Below are positions 7,205 through 14,547 of a DNA stretch of 25,726 bases, in pieces. The notes beneath the pieces were generated by a model, which was not told the DNA's origin, did not search any database, and worked only from the letters and a program-made list of their open reading frames with translations. The position numbers and the translations under genes are program-made. Origin of the DNA: JAIEPT01 sp038217425 (GTDB lineage: Bacteria; Planctomycetota; Planctomycetia; Gemmatales; Gemmataceae); contig JBBQPM010000095.1 in the NCBI GenBank assembly GCA_038217425.1, positions 1 to 25,726 on the forward strand, written 5' to 3'. The number at the start of each line of letters is the position of its first letter. The stretch's first letter is position 1.

Positions 7205-7771
7205 TCACGGCTTGCGGGCTTCGATGAAGATCGACTCCAGGGGCCGATCGTCCAGATCGGTGATCCAGTGGGGGCCGAACATGGACTCCTGAAAGGCGCA
7301 CTTGCTTACGGAGGCGAAGGCGTTGCGCGACAGCAATTCCTTCGTGAACTCCGCGGTGTACATCGAGCGCGAACGCCCGAACCAGGTGAGTTGCACGATC
7401 ATCTTTCCGGCGAGCGAGCGCACGACTTCGTCGCCGATCAGGAAGTAATCGAGATCGCCGGACTTGTAGGCTTCGATCGCTCGATCCATATCGGGAAGCC
7501 CGAGGCGCAGTACGCCGCCGGGCCGCAGGACACGGCGAAGTTCTTTAAGTGCAACGTCGAGTTCCAGATAGGAAAGTTCCGGCAGCGCGTGGATCGAGAC
7601 GACGGCGTCGAACCAGTCGTCTGGAAACGGCAGGCCGCTGCGAATGTCGGCGACGGCGTGGACGCCCGGCGCCTGCATGATGTCGGAATTCACCCAACCG
7701 AACGGCGTGATCGGTCCGCATCCCCAGTTCAAACGACGCGGCAAACCCGACAGATACGATTCTAAAGTCAT
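7205..7771 (-). CDS. Class I SAM-dependent methyltransferase
   Basis: A 188-residue protein with a class I methyltransferase fold. Motif I is LNWGCGP (14-20), followed by an acidic residue after the second strand (NSDI), FDAVVSIHALPELSY (a motif IV-like region around 54-68) and ELRRVLRPGGVLRLGLPD (77-94), the usual post-strand signature of this family. The substrate is not evident. It is the second gene of an operon: its ATG overlaps the stop of the PIG-L gene (ATGA at 7771-7768). Together with the deacetylase and the divergent glycosyltransferase it probably modifies a glycan or glycolipid. Its stop codon is only two bases from that of the convergent metal-binding protein gene. Confidence 0.82.
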   Translation of the reverse strand: MTLESYLSGLPRRLNWGCGPITPFGWVNSDIMQAPGVHAVADIRSGLPFPDDWFDAVVSIHALPELSYLELDVALKELRRVLRPGGVLRLGLPDMDRAIEAYKSGDLDYFLIGDEVVRSLAGKMIVQLTWFGRSRSMYTAEFTKELLSRNAFASVSKCAFQESMFGPHWITDLDDRPLESIFIEARKP

Positions 7772-8421
7772 CGATCCCGCTCCTGACCTGGCACAATTTG
7801 AAACGCCTCGGCATACCGCGAACCGGGGCAGAATAAGGCGCGATACGACGCCAGTCCCTCGAAGGCCGACAGATAGTCGATGCAGGCCAACTGACTCTCG
7901 TGCGCGCGCACGGCTGAACGTTTAATCTCCATCGTTGCGTCGATCGGAATGCAAATGTTGTGGGGCAACGGCGTCCATACTTCGTAAAGCCACAGCGTTA
8001 CCGGTTTAGGAACCGTCTTCAGCGCCTGAAGCAGATGCGCGTGCGTCGCCGCATGATCGATGTGGCGATCGCCTGGCCAGGGACAGAAGACGCGTTGGTA
8101 CGATCGTTCGCGAAACCACGAAACGAGTCGCTGCGTCATGTGCGCCTCACACGCGAGGTTCGCGTCGGTTCCCTCCAGAAAATGAACCTCCGCGACGCCT
8201 AGAATTTGGCACGCCTGCTGAGCTTCGCGGGTGCGCGTGGCAGCGAGTTCGCGGCGCGAGCCGGGCGTGGAGGCTTCAGGCGCTTCACAGCCGTGTTCGC
8301 CACGGGTCATGAAGACGACGTCCACGTGAATGCCAGACTCGGTGAGAAGCCTGATGGTTCCGCCGCATCCTAGCGATTCGTCGTCCGGATGCGGCGCGAG
8401 AACAAGGACGTCGGTGGACAT
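7768..8421 (-). CDS. PIG-L/LmbE family zinc-dependent N-deacetylase
   Basis: A 217-residue member of the PIG-L superfamily, which removes acetyl from GlcNAc-type sugars on lipid, thiol or antibiotic precursors (for example MshB and BshB). The zinc-binding motif is present as APHPDDESLGCGG (9-21; H11, D13, D14), and the second motif as DRHIDHAATH (118-127, His-x-Asp-His). The N-terminus starts immediately with the core beta strand, so the ATG at 8421 is right; GAGGA lies about 8 bases upstream. The longer frame back to 8598 runs through the regulatory region. It leads a two-gene operon with the methyltransferase and is probably expressed from the sigma54 promoter at 8475-8460. The acceptor is unknown; a surface glycan is inferred. 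Confidence 0.86.
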   Translation of the reverse strand: MSTDVLVLAPHPDDESLGCGGTIRLLTESGIHVDVVFMTRGEHGCEAPEASTPGSRRELAATRTREAQQACQILGVAEVHFLEGTDANLACEAHMTQRLVSWFRERSYQRVFCPWPGDRHIDHAATHAHLLQALKTVPKPVTLWLYEVWTPLPHNICIPIDATMEIKRSAVRAHESQLACIDYLSAFEGLASYRALFCPGSRYAEAFQIVPGQERDR

Positions 8422-8459
8422 GAAAATCCTCGAATGAGCGAGTGCGAAAAATGACATAA

Positions 8460-8475
8460 GGCAAACGGCATGCCT
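8460..8475 (-). promoter_or_regulatory. Sigma54 promoter of the PIG-L/methyltransferase operon
   Basis: On the minus strand the sequence AGGCATGCCGTTTGCC carries GG (8474-8473) and GC (8462-8461) separated by exactly ten bases and matches TGGCACG-N4-TTGC at nine of eleven positions. Transcription would start near 8449, about 28 bases before the ATG at 8421. Confidence 0.6.
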
Positions 8476-8527
8476 GCGCGTAAGTCTCGAAATTCTATTC
8501 GATGCAACGGATAGGGATGCGTCAGGA

Positions 8528-8555
8528 TGTCGCGAAGTGCGACAAAATGTCGCAC
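8528..8555. promoter_or_regulatory. Palindromic activator-binding sites between the divergent operons
   Basis: Three half-sites lie in a row: TGTCGC (8528-8533), GCGACA (8539-8544) and TGTCGC (8548-8553). They form two overlapping palindromes, TGTCGC-N5-GCGACA and GTGCGACA-AAA-TGTCGCAC. The two direct copies are 20 bp apart. The cluster is about 55-70 bases upstream of the leftward sigma54 promoter and about 180-205 bases upstream of the rightward one, typical distances for enhancer-binding activators. The NtrC-type protein encoded at 11778 is the obvious candidate to bind here. Confidence 0.55.
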
Positions 8556-8733
8556 CTGGAGGTTGGACGAGCCGGGGACGTGAGAACCCGCGGGACATCG
8601 ATTTTTGCGGCCATCGCGCACGATCGAGTCATTGCAGCTAGTCACGTACCGGGGGACTAATGCCTCCCGCTCGCCTTATTTGCATGGGATTTACGTCCCG
8701 AAGGACGAATGTCCGCGGCTCGCTTTGAACGTT

Positions 8734-8749
8734 CGGCACGATCTTTGCT
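8734..8749 (+). promoter_or_regulatory. Sigma54 promoter of the glycosyltransferase-kinase-activator operon
   Basis: CGGCACGATCTTTGCT matches the sigma54 consensus TGGCACG-N4-TTGCW at 11 of 12 defined positions, with GG (8735-8736) and GC (8747-8748) ten bases apart. Transcription would start near 8760, giving a leader of about 29 bases to the ATG at 8789, almost the mirror image of the opposite promoter. No comparable sigma70 promoter was seen in this 367-base intergenic region. Confidence 0.75.
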
Positions 8750-8788
8750 CTCGAGGGGATAGACTCACTTCTAATGAGAGGTTCCCCC

Positions 8789-10249
8789 ATGTCGCCATCC
8801 GTCGCGCTGTGCATGATCGTAAAGAATGAAGAGAATAATTTGAAGGCCTGCGTGGGCCCCGTGGCTCATTTGTTCCGCGAAATCCAGATTGTCGACACCG
8901 GTTCTACCGACCGGACGAAGACGATCGCGCAAGAGTTGGGGGCGCACGTTTCGGATTTCACCTGGCGGGACGATTTCTCCGCCGCCCGGAACGCGGCTCT
9001 GGCGCAGGCGACGAGCGATTGGATCTTTTGGCTCGACGCGGACGATCGCATCAAGCCGGATCAAGTAGCGGCGCTGGGTCAACTTTTTACGGAGTTGAAC
9101 GGGCCTCGTGCCTATCTGATGAAGACGATCATTCCGCGCAAACACGCGGAGCAGGCGCCGGTCGTGTGTGCCCACTGTCGGCTATTCTCGCGGCATCCCC
9201 AGGTACGTTGGGCTCGGCGGGTGCATGAGCAGATTTTGCCCGGCATTCAGGATCTCGGTTGGCCTGTCACGCCGACGAAGATCGGCATCGTGCATGAAGG
9301 ATACGCGGACCCGGCGCTGCTTCGCCGCAAGACCAATCGGAACTTGCGCATTTTGAAAGCCGAGTACGCCGCCCTTCCGAATGACTCCATCGTGCTGTAT
9401 CATCTCGGCGCCGCCCATGCCGACCTGGGTGAACGGCAGCAAGCGCTGGCCTACTTCATGTCGAGCATCAAGAACCTGGAGAATGTCGGCGAGTGGGGCC
9501 GGCGACTCTTCGCGCACACCGCGGAGTTGCTGGGACAGCTCAGCCGGCGCGAAGAAGCCCTGTCGCTGATTCGGCAGGGGCTTCAGCTGTTTCCCGACGA
9601 CGCCGAGATGCTGACTCGCCAGGGGCAATTGCTCGCGCAGTTGGGGGACGTCGGCGGAGCCGAGCTGTCATTCTTGCGAGCGCTGTATAATCCCGGACGA
9701 AACGAAATCTACCTCGGCGAGCAAAAGTTACTCGACGGCACGGAAGCGGCGCTGTCGTTGGGGACGCTGTACTTATCGTTGGGCCGACTGCGCGAGGCGG
9801 AGCGCATATTTCAGGAGCATCTGGCCAAGCATCCGCTGGAGATTTCCGCCTGGTATTATTTGGGACACATCGCCCTGGACCGAGGCCGTTGGCCCGATGC
9901 GGAACATGCCGCACGTCAGGTGGAGAAATGCGGTTCGAGCGGGCCGTTGTTCGCCCGCATGTTTCGCGCGGAACTCTACCTTCGGCAAGGCGAACTTCGT
10001 CTGGCGAAAGAGCACCTGGACGAGGTCATTAGCGAGGATCCGAAGTTGGTCTGGGCATATCGGGTTCTCGCGGTTTATCTGCAAAAGATCGGCGCCAGCC
10101 TAGAGGAACGCATTGCGGTCGAGCGCAACATTCTCCGGCTCAATCCAGGCGATGCCTCGGCCGAGAGCAATCTGGCGGCGCTCGAGCCAAAGGTTCAAAA
10201 CTCCGTGCCGCAGGCAGCATTGTCGTACGGGTTCTCATTCACGATTTGA
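8789..10249 (+). CDS. GT2 family glycosyltransferase with TPR domain
   Basis: A 486-residue two-part protein. Residues 1 to about 190 form a GT-A fold of the SunS-like GT2 branch: VALCMIVKNEENNLKAC (5-21), IVDTGSTDRT (34-43), FSAARNAAL (63-71) and the metal- and nucleotide-sugar-binding LDADDR (82-87). From about 205 to the end it consists of TPR-like helical repeats (for example LYHLGAAHADLGERQQALAYF and LGTLYLSLGRLREAERIF), which usually hold a protein or glycan partner. I chose the ATG at 8789 because GAGAGG at 8776-8781 is well placed; the ATG at 8774 has none. It is the first gene of an operon with the kinase (46-base gap) and the activator. No membrane segment is seen, so the enzyme is cytoplasmic. 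Confidence 0.88.
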   Translation: MSPSVALCMIVKNEENNLKACVGPVAHLFREIQIVDTGSTDRTKTIAQELGAHVSDFTWRDDFSAARNAALAQATSDWIFWLDADDRIKPDQVAALGQLFTELNGPRAYLMKTIIPRKHAEQAPVVCAHCRLFSRHPQVRWARRVHEQILPGIQDLGWPVTPTKIGIVHEGYADPALLRRKTNRNLRILKAEYAALPNDSIVLYHLGAAHADLGERQQALAYFMSSIKNLENVGEWGRRLFAHTAELLGQLSRREEALSLIRQGLQLFPDDAEMLTRQGQLLAQLGDVGGAELSFLRALYNPGRNEIYLGEQKLLDGTEAALSLGTLYLSLGRLREAERIFQEHLAKHPLEISAWYYLGHIALDRGRWPDAEHAARQVEKCGSSGPLFARMFRAELYLRQGELRLAKEHLDEVISEDPKLVWAYRVLAVYLQKIGASLEERIAVERNILRLNPGDASAESNLAALEPKVQNSVPQAALSYGFSFTI

Positions 10250-10295
10250 GGCGGTGCGAATTGCGGACTCGCAGCTGCCTGTATAAGATTCAAAC

Positions 10296-11762
10296 ATGGA
10301 CGAAAAGAAACAACCCCTGCTCCGTGCCGACCCCAAACTCTTCTGGTGGACGCTCTCGCTCATTTCGGCGATCGGCATTACATTCTTGCTGGTGGTCGGT
10401 ATTGCGGGTTGGGGTATTTACCGCGACTTTCGCCAGGTGCGTGAAACGCTGATCGACTCCGAAGCCAAAAGGCTTCGAACGCACGCGGAGCGCACGGTGC
10501 GGATCATCGCCAAGATGCAAGCGCAGAACAAGACCTCCGATGTCCGCGACCCGGCCATTCTCGACTATCTGCGCCGGCACTGGGATACCGCGATCCCCAA
10601 TGACGATTCCCGGATGTACGCCGCGATCGTCGGCCTTGACGACACGGTACTCGTGCATTTCAATCCTCAGCTGGAAGGCAAGCGCCTCAGCCAAACCTGG
10701 TACGAACGGACCGTCCCCGAGGCCGGGGACGACGTCGTCGACACGAAGTCCGAAGCGCTCACGGGAGGCCAACGCGTTCTGGACGTCCGCGTGCCGATGC
10801 AGTGGAACGATCAGGCCGCGGGAGCGTATCATTCCGGTCTCACGTACGCCTGGGTGGAGAGGGAACTCGAGGATAAGAAGCACGCCCTGTGGCGGACCTG
10901 GGGGCTGATTCTCTGTGTGATGCTCGTGGTTCTGACGGGAGCGTGTTGGGCACTCCTGCAGATTAGCCGTCGGCTGACGATGATGCGCGAAGCGATGAAA
11001 CTCGCACGCTCGCGCCGCTATGCCGAGGTCGGGCAGCTCATGTCGGGCATCGTCCACGAAATCCGCAATCCGCTCAACGCCATGCGTCTCAATTTGCACG
11101 TCATCGAGCAGATGCTCGTCTCCGCGAACAAGGGCGTCGTCGCGCCGCCGGCTTCCATGTCCGAACAGTCGCTGATCATTCAGGAATCGATCCAGGAAAT
11201 CGACCGCGTCGAGGGTCTGATGCGCATGTTGCTCGGCTACGTGCGCCCGGAGTCGCCTCAGATCCAGCCGGTCGACGTTCGACGAGAGATGGAGTCGACG
11301 CTGCTCTTTCTCAGGCCGATCCTGGAGCGGTCGGAGATTGCGGTGACGGCGCGTTTTCCGGAGAAAAATTCACTGATCCGCATCGACCGGGACCGCTTTC
11401 GCCAAATCGTTATCAACCTGCTTAACAACGCGATCGAGGCGACGGGAGCGGGAGGACATATCCAAATAGGGGTGCGTTTCGATCGCGACACGGTGGAGAT
11501 CTCCGTCTCCGATGACGGCCCAGGGATCTTGTGGACGGACCGGGAGCGCGTTTTCGAACCGTTCTACTCGACGAAGGAAAACGGCAACGGCCTGGGGTTG
11601 GCGCTGGTTCGACGTTACGTTGAAGAAGTCGGCGGGCTAATATACTATGAACGCAACGAGCCGCGAGGCGCCCGCTTCACGATGCGCTTCCCGGTAGAGT
11701 CGGCAGAGATCTCATTGCCGATCACGCCAAACGCGATGATCTATCCGCTTAAAAATCGGTAG
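10296..11762 (+). CDS. Membrane sensor histidine kinase
   Basis: A 488-residue kinase. Two membrane helices (about 17-41 and 202-224) enclose a periplasmic sensor region of about 160 residues that resembles a single-Cache fold, then comes a cytoplasmic transmitter. The H-box is GIVHEIRNPLNAM with H254; the N-box is RQIVINLLNNAIEA; G-boxes are SDDGPGI and GNGLGLALVRR. The transmitter is of the NtrB-like class usually paired with sigma54 activators. The signal is unknown. It lies 15 bases before the NtrC-type regulator and is its evident partner. A weak TATAAG at 10282-10287 could be an internal -10 box, so the pair may also be made at a low level independently of sigma54. No strong ribosome site precedes the ATG. 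Confidence 0.9.
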   Translation: MDEKKQPLLRADPKLFWWTLSLISAIGITFLLVVGIAGWGIYRDFRQVRETLIDSEAKRLRTHAERTVRIIAKMQAQNKTSDVRDPAILDYLRRHWDTAIPNDDSRMYAAIVGLDDTVLVHFNPQLEGKRLSQTWYERTVPEAGDDVVDTKSEALTGGQRVLDVRVPMQWNDQAAGAYHSGLTYAWVERELEDKKHALWRTWGLILCVMLVVLTGACWALLQISRRLTMMREAMKLARSRRYAEVGQLMSGIVHEIRNPLNAMRLNLHVIEQMLVSANKGVVAPPASMSEQSLIIQESIQEIDRVEGLMRMLLGYVRPESPQIQPVDVRREMESTLLFLRPILERSEIAVTARFPEKNSLIRIDRDRFRQIVINLLNNAIEATGAGGHIQIGVRFDRDTVEISVSDDGPGILWTDRERVFEPFYSTKENGNGLGLALVRRYVEEVGGLIYYERNEPRGARFTMRFPVESAEISLPITPNAMIYPLKNR

Positions 11763-11777
11763 TCGCAGAGACACGCA

Positions 11778-13124
11778 ATGCCCGAGACCCCCTTGATCCT
11801 CGTGGTTGAAGACAACGAGCGCGAGCGTAAGGCGCTTGCGCGCGTCCTGCGCCTGGAGAAATACGACGTCCTGCTCGCCGGCAATCTCAATGAGGCGCTG
11901 GAGCACCTCGCCCGTCCCGTCGACATGGTCATCAGCGATCTGAACCTTGGGGCCCAATCCGGTTCCGGGCTCGATCTGTTGCAACTTTGGCGACAAAAGC
12001 ACGCCCACACGCCCTTCCTTTTGGTGACCGCGTTCGGCACGGTCGACGTCGCCGTGCAGGCGATGAAATGGGGCGCCGTCGACTTTCTGACGAAACCCGT
12101 GCAACCCAAGGCGTTCCTGGAACTCGTCCAGCGCTGTTTGCGACCGGGTCGAGACGCTTCGCCGAGCGACGTGATCGCGCACGTCAATCGCGAACTCCCC
12201 GAGGGCCGAATCGTCGGCGCCTCGCCCGAACTCATCCAGGTGTGCGATCAGGCTCTCAAAGCCGCGCGGGCGGACAGCACGGTCCTCATCCTCGGGGAAT
12301 CGGGCGCGGGTAAGGAACTCATCGCCCAGGCGCTGCACTACCACAGTCCGCGTAGGGCCAAACCGCTCGTCGTCGTCAACATGGCCGCCATTCCCGAAGC
12401 CCTGGTCGAAAGCGAACTCTTCGGGCACGTCAAGGGCTCGTTCACTTCGGCCGTGCACAACCGCACTGGCCGATTCGAGCTGGCGCATCACGGCACGCTG
12501 TTCATCGACGAGATCGGCGACTTTCCGTTGCCCGTCCAGGCCAAGCTCTTGCGCGTGCTCGAGTCGCGCCGAATTACGCCCGTGGGAGGCGACCGCGAAG
12601 TGAGCGTCGACGTCCGCGTCGTCGCCGCGACCAGCCGGCCGTTGTCTCGGCTCGTGCAGGACGGCAAGTTTCGCGAAGATCTCTTCTTTCGGCTTAACGT
12701 CATTTCCCTGCAGTTGCCTCCCCTACGCCAGCGCCGGGAAGATATTCCCCTGCTCGTCGAGCATTTCTTACGGGTCTTCAGCGGCCCGCGCGTCCTGAAC
12801 GTCAGTCCCGAATTGATGGACGTTCTCCGCGCTTTCGATTGGCCCGGCAACATTCGGCAACTGCGCAACTGCGTCGAACGGATGACCGTCCTCGCCGAGG
12901 GCGCGATTCTGCGCGCCGAGGATTTGCCCCCGGAACTGCGCGGCGATTCCGGGGTGCCGGCGTCGGCGTCGCGCATGGAGTCGCTCAAGAATCATGCCAT
13001 CAAGGAAGCCCTGGAGCGGTTTCACGGCAACCGCACGCAGGCGGCGGACTTTCTGGGAATTTCGCTGCGCACGTTACAGCGCCGACTCCGGGAATGGGGA
13101 GCCGGCGAGGCGAGCGAGGAATGA
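11778..13124 (+). CDS. NtrC-family sigma54-dependent response regulator with variant GAFTGA loop (GSFTSA)
   Basis: A 448-residue activator with the three canonical domains. The receiver (1 to about 120) has E11/D12, phospho-acceptor D54, T84 and K106. The AAA+ domain (about 145-375) has Walker A GESGAGKE (173-180), Walker B TLFIDEIGDF (240-249), the arginine-finger region EDLFFRLNV and WPGNIRQLRN (355-364). A Fis-type DNA-binding helix-turn-helix ends the protein (about 403-441, GNRTQAADFLGISLRTLQRRL). The sigma54-contacting loop reads GSFTSA (220-225) instead of GAFTGA: the essential F and T are kept, but both small residues around them are changed to Ser. It should receive phosphate from the adjacent kinase and activate the two divergent sigma54 promoters upstream of this operon, so autoregulation is likely. 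Confidence 0.93.
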   Translation: MPETPLILVVEDNERERKALARVLRLEKYDVLLAGNLNEALEHLARPVDMVISDLNLGAQSGSGLDLLQLWRQKHAHTPFLLVTAFGTVDVAVQAMKWGAVDFLTKPVQPKAFLELVQRCLRPGRDASPSDVIAHVNRELPEGRIVGASPELIQVCDQALKAARADSTVLILGESGAGKELIAQALHYHSPRRAKPLVVVNMAAIPEALVESELFGHVKGSFTSAVHNRTGRFELAHHGTLFIDEIGDFPLPVQAKLLRVLESRRITPVGGDREVSVDVRVVAATSRPLSRLVQDGKFREDLFFRLNVISLQLPPLRQRREDIPLLVEHFLRVFSGPRVLNVSPELMDVLRAFDWPGNIRQLRNCVERMTVLAEGAILRAEDLPPELRGDSGVPASASRMESLKNHAIKEALERFHGNRTQAADFLGISLRTLQRRLREWGAGEASEE

Positions 13125-13141
13125 GAATGCGCCCCGGGCAC

Positions 13142-13170
13142 TTCTCAAATCCGCTCCGGCCCATTAAAAT
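13142..13170 (+). promoter_or_regulatory. Possible sigma70 promoter of hpf-ptsN-npr
   Basis: TTCTCA (13142-13147) and TAAAAT (13165-13170) are separated by 17 bases, matching the consensus at four and five of six positions. The predicted leader to the GTG at 13232 is about 55 bases. No GG-N10-GC sigma54 element was found in this 107-base gap. Confidence 0.4.
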
Positions 13171-13231
13171 AGAGCTTCCCAAATACGACCCCGCGCCAAA
13201 AGCGCCGTTGGAATGAGAAGGAGTAGTCTCC

Positions 13232-13543
13232 GTGCAAATCAAGATCACCGCCCGTCACGGCCACCTCAGCGAAGAGAGCCAGCAACACATACGCGATAAA
13301 GCCGGCAAAATCCTTCACCTCTTCCCGCGCATCATGATGATCGAAGTTGTCGTCGATATGCACGAAGAGCGCAGCACCGTCGAATTCCTCGTCTCCGCCG
13401 AGCACAAACACGACTTCGTCGCCACCGAAACTGCCAAGGAAGTTTACCCGGCGCTGGACATGTGCCTGCACAAGGTCGAGCAGCAGGTCCGCAAATACAA
13501 GGAAAAAATCCAGGATCACCACCGCGGCGAGAACCACAAGTAA
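13232..13543 (+). CDS. hpf: Ribosome hibernation-promoting factor, short form
   Basis: A 103-residue protein of the HPF/YfiA family, which binds the decoding region of the 30S subunit and silences or dimerises ribosomes in stationary phase. It shows the family pattern: MQIKITARHGHLSEESQQHIRDKAGKI, then IEVVVDMHEERSTVEFLV, HDFVATETAKEVYPALDMCLHKVEQQVRKYKEKI. It lacks the C-terminal dimerisation domain of long HPF, so it is the short type. The start is GTG with GAGAAGGAG at 13215-13223. It heads a three-gene cluster with ptsN (16-base gap) and npr, the set that usually follows rpoN. Confidence 0.92.
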   Translation: MQIKITARHGHLSEESQQHIRDKAGKILHLFPRIMMIEVVVDMHEERSTVEFLVSAEHKHDFVATETAKEVYPALDMCLHKVEQQVRKYKEKIQDHHRGENHK

Positions 13544-13559
13544 GGGAAGGGGTTCCGCC

Positions 13560-14021
13560 ATGCGCATGAGTGACTTTGTAGTCCGCGACGCCATCTCTTC
13601 GGGCCTGACGGCCAATACGAAGGAAGGCGTCATTCGCGAGATGGTCGAAAAGCTCCGCGCCGCCGGGTTCTTTCCCGATCCCGAGGACGTGGTCAGGCAG
13701 ATCCTCAAACGCGAAGCCCTGGCGTCTACCGGCATCGGCCGAGGCGTCGCCATCCCGCATACCAAGCACACGGCCGTCGACCGCCTGATCGGCGCCCTCG
13801 CAATCAGCAAGCAAGGCATCGCCTTCGACAGCCATGACGGCGACCCAGTGCACGTGCTCGTGATGCTGATCTCGCCGCAAGATCGCCCCGGGGATCACCT
13901 CCGCGCCCTGGAAAACGTCTCGCGAACATTGAAGGACGACGCCTTCGTGAATGCCCTGCGCGAAGCCGCCAGTTCCGACGCCATCTGGATCTTGCTGAAT
14001 TCGTCTACAAATGCCGGCTAA
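13560..14021 (+). CDS. ptsN: PTS EIIA domain protein, nitrogen-PTS type
   Basis: A 153-residue single EIIA domain of the fructose/nitrogen type. The phospho-accepting histidine is H67 in GVAIPHTK (63-70), matching IPHGK of EIIA-Ntr. Other family features are GIGRGVAIPH, FDSHDGDPVHVLVMLISP and HLRALENVSRTLKD. With no sugar permease domain attached, it should act as a phosphorylation-dependent regulator rather than in transport. AGGGAAGGGG at 13543-13552 supports the ATG at 13560; the ATG six bases later is possible. It sits between hpf and an HPr-like protein, its probable phosphate donor. EI is not in the window. Confidence 0.88.
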   Translation: MRMSDFVVRDAISSGLTANTKEGVIREMVEKLRAAGFFPDPEDVVRQILKREALASTGIGRGVAIPHTKHTAVDRLIGALAISKQGIAFDSHDGDPVHVLVMLISPQDRPGDHLRALENVSRTLKDDAFVNALREAASSDAIWILLNSSTNAG

Positions 14022-14057
14022 TCTCCCAGGCCAGCGCGAAAGGGTAGTCCTTCGGCC

Positions 14058-14339
14058 ATGAGCGGCATCAGTCTTCGGCAAACGGTGACCATCACCAACC
14101 CCCAGGGGTTGCACATGCGACCGCTCTCCGCGTTCGTCAAGGCCGCCGCGCAATTTCAGTCGCTCATCCTCGTCGCCAAGAATCCTGGCGAACCGATCAA
14201 CGGCAAAAGCTTCATCAACCTCTTGACCCTCGCCGCGGAACAAGGAACCGTCCTCACGATCGAAGCGAGCGGCCCCGACGCCCCGCAGGCGCTGGAAACG
14301 CTCCTGGAGATACTTCGTCGGCCGTTCGATGATGAATGA
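14058..14339 (+). CDS. HPr family phosphocarrier protein (NPr/PtsO-like)
   Basis: A 93-residue HPr-like protein. The active-site histidine is H19 in NPQGLHMRPLSAFVK (14-28). S51 in INGKSFINLLTLAA corresponds to the regulatory serine of HPr (Ser46 in Bacillus), so phosphorylation by an HPr kinase is possible but cannot be shown here. It is the last gene of hpf-ptsN-npr, 36 bases after ptsN, and should pass phosphate from EI to the EIIA protein. Its position after ptsN suggests the NPr (PtsO) branch rather than a sugar-transport HPr. Confidence 0.88.
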   Translation: MSGISLRQTVTITNPQGLHMRPLSAFVKAAAQFQSLILVAKNPGEPINGKSFINLLTLAAEQGTVLTIEASGPDAPQALETLLEILRRPFDDE

Positions 14340-14398
14340 GTGCGACCGACTCGAGCCGGGAGTATTCGTCGCGACATGCGCGGCGAGCCAGGTCGTGT

Positions 14399-14441
14399 AA
14401 GCGCCTGGAGTTCCCCCTGGGACGTGGCACTCCAGACGCTT
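14399..14441 (+). terminator. Long hairpin after the hpf-ptsN-npr cluster
   Basis: A 13-base stem (14399-14411 with 14429-14441, one G-T position) encloses a 17-base loop about 60 bases after the npr stop codon. It could end transcription of the cluster, but no T-run follows. The bases just before it (14382-14400) match the left-edge repeat of the window, so it may instead be part of a dispersed repeat. Confidence 0.4.
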
Positions 14442-14547
14442 GCAGTCGGAATCAATTGGCGTACGCCGCGTCTTGTGGCTATACCGCGCGCGGGGAAGGT
14501 CGCGGCTCCTTAACTCATTGTGCGCCGTGGGAAGTACAAACGGCGCC

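Noticed and set aside
13125..13231. A sigma54 promoter upstream of hpf
   Set aside because: No GG-N10-GC element with acceptable flanks is present; a sigma70-like pair fits better.
14419..14433. GG-N10-GC match (TGGCACTCCAGACGC) as a sigma54 promoter
   Set aside because: The -12 part is ACGC instead of TTGC, it lies inside a hairpin, and no gene follows on that strand for about 1 kb.
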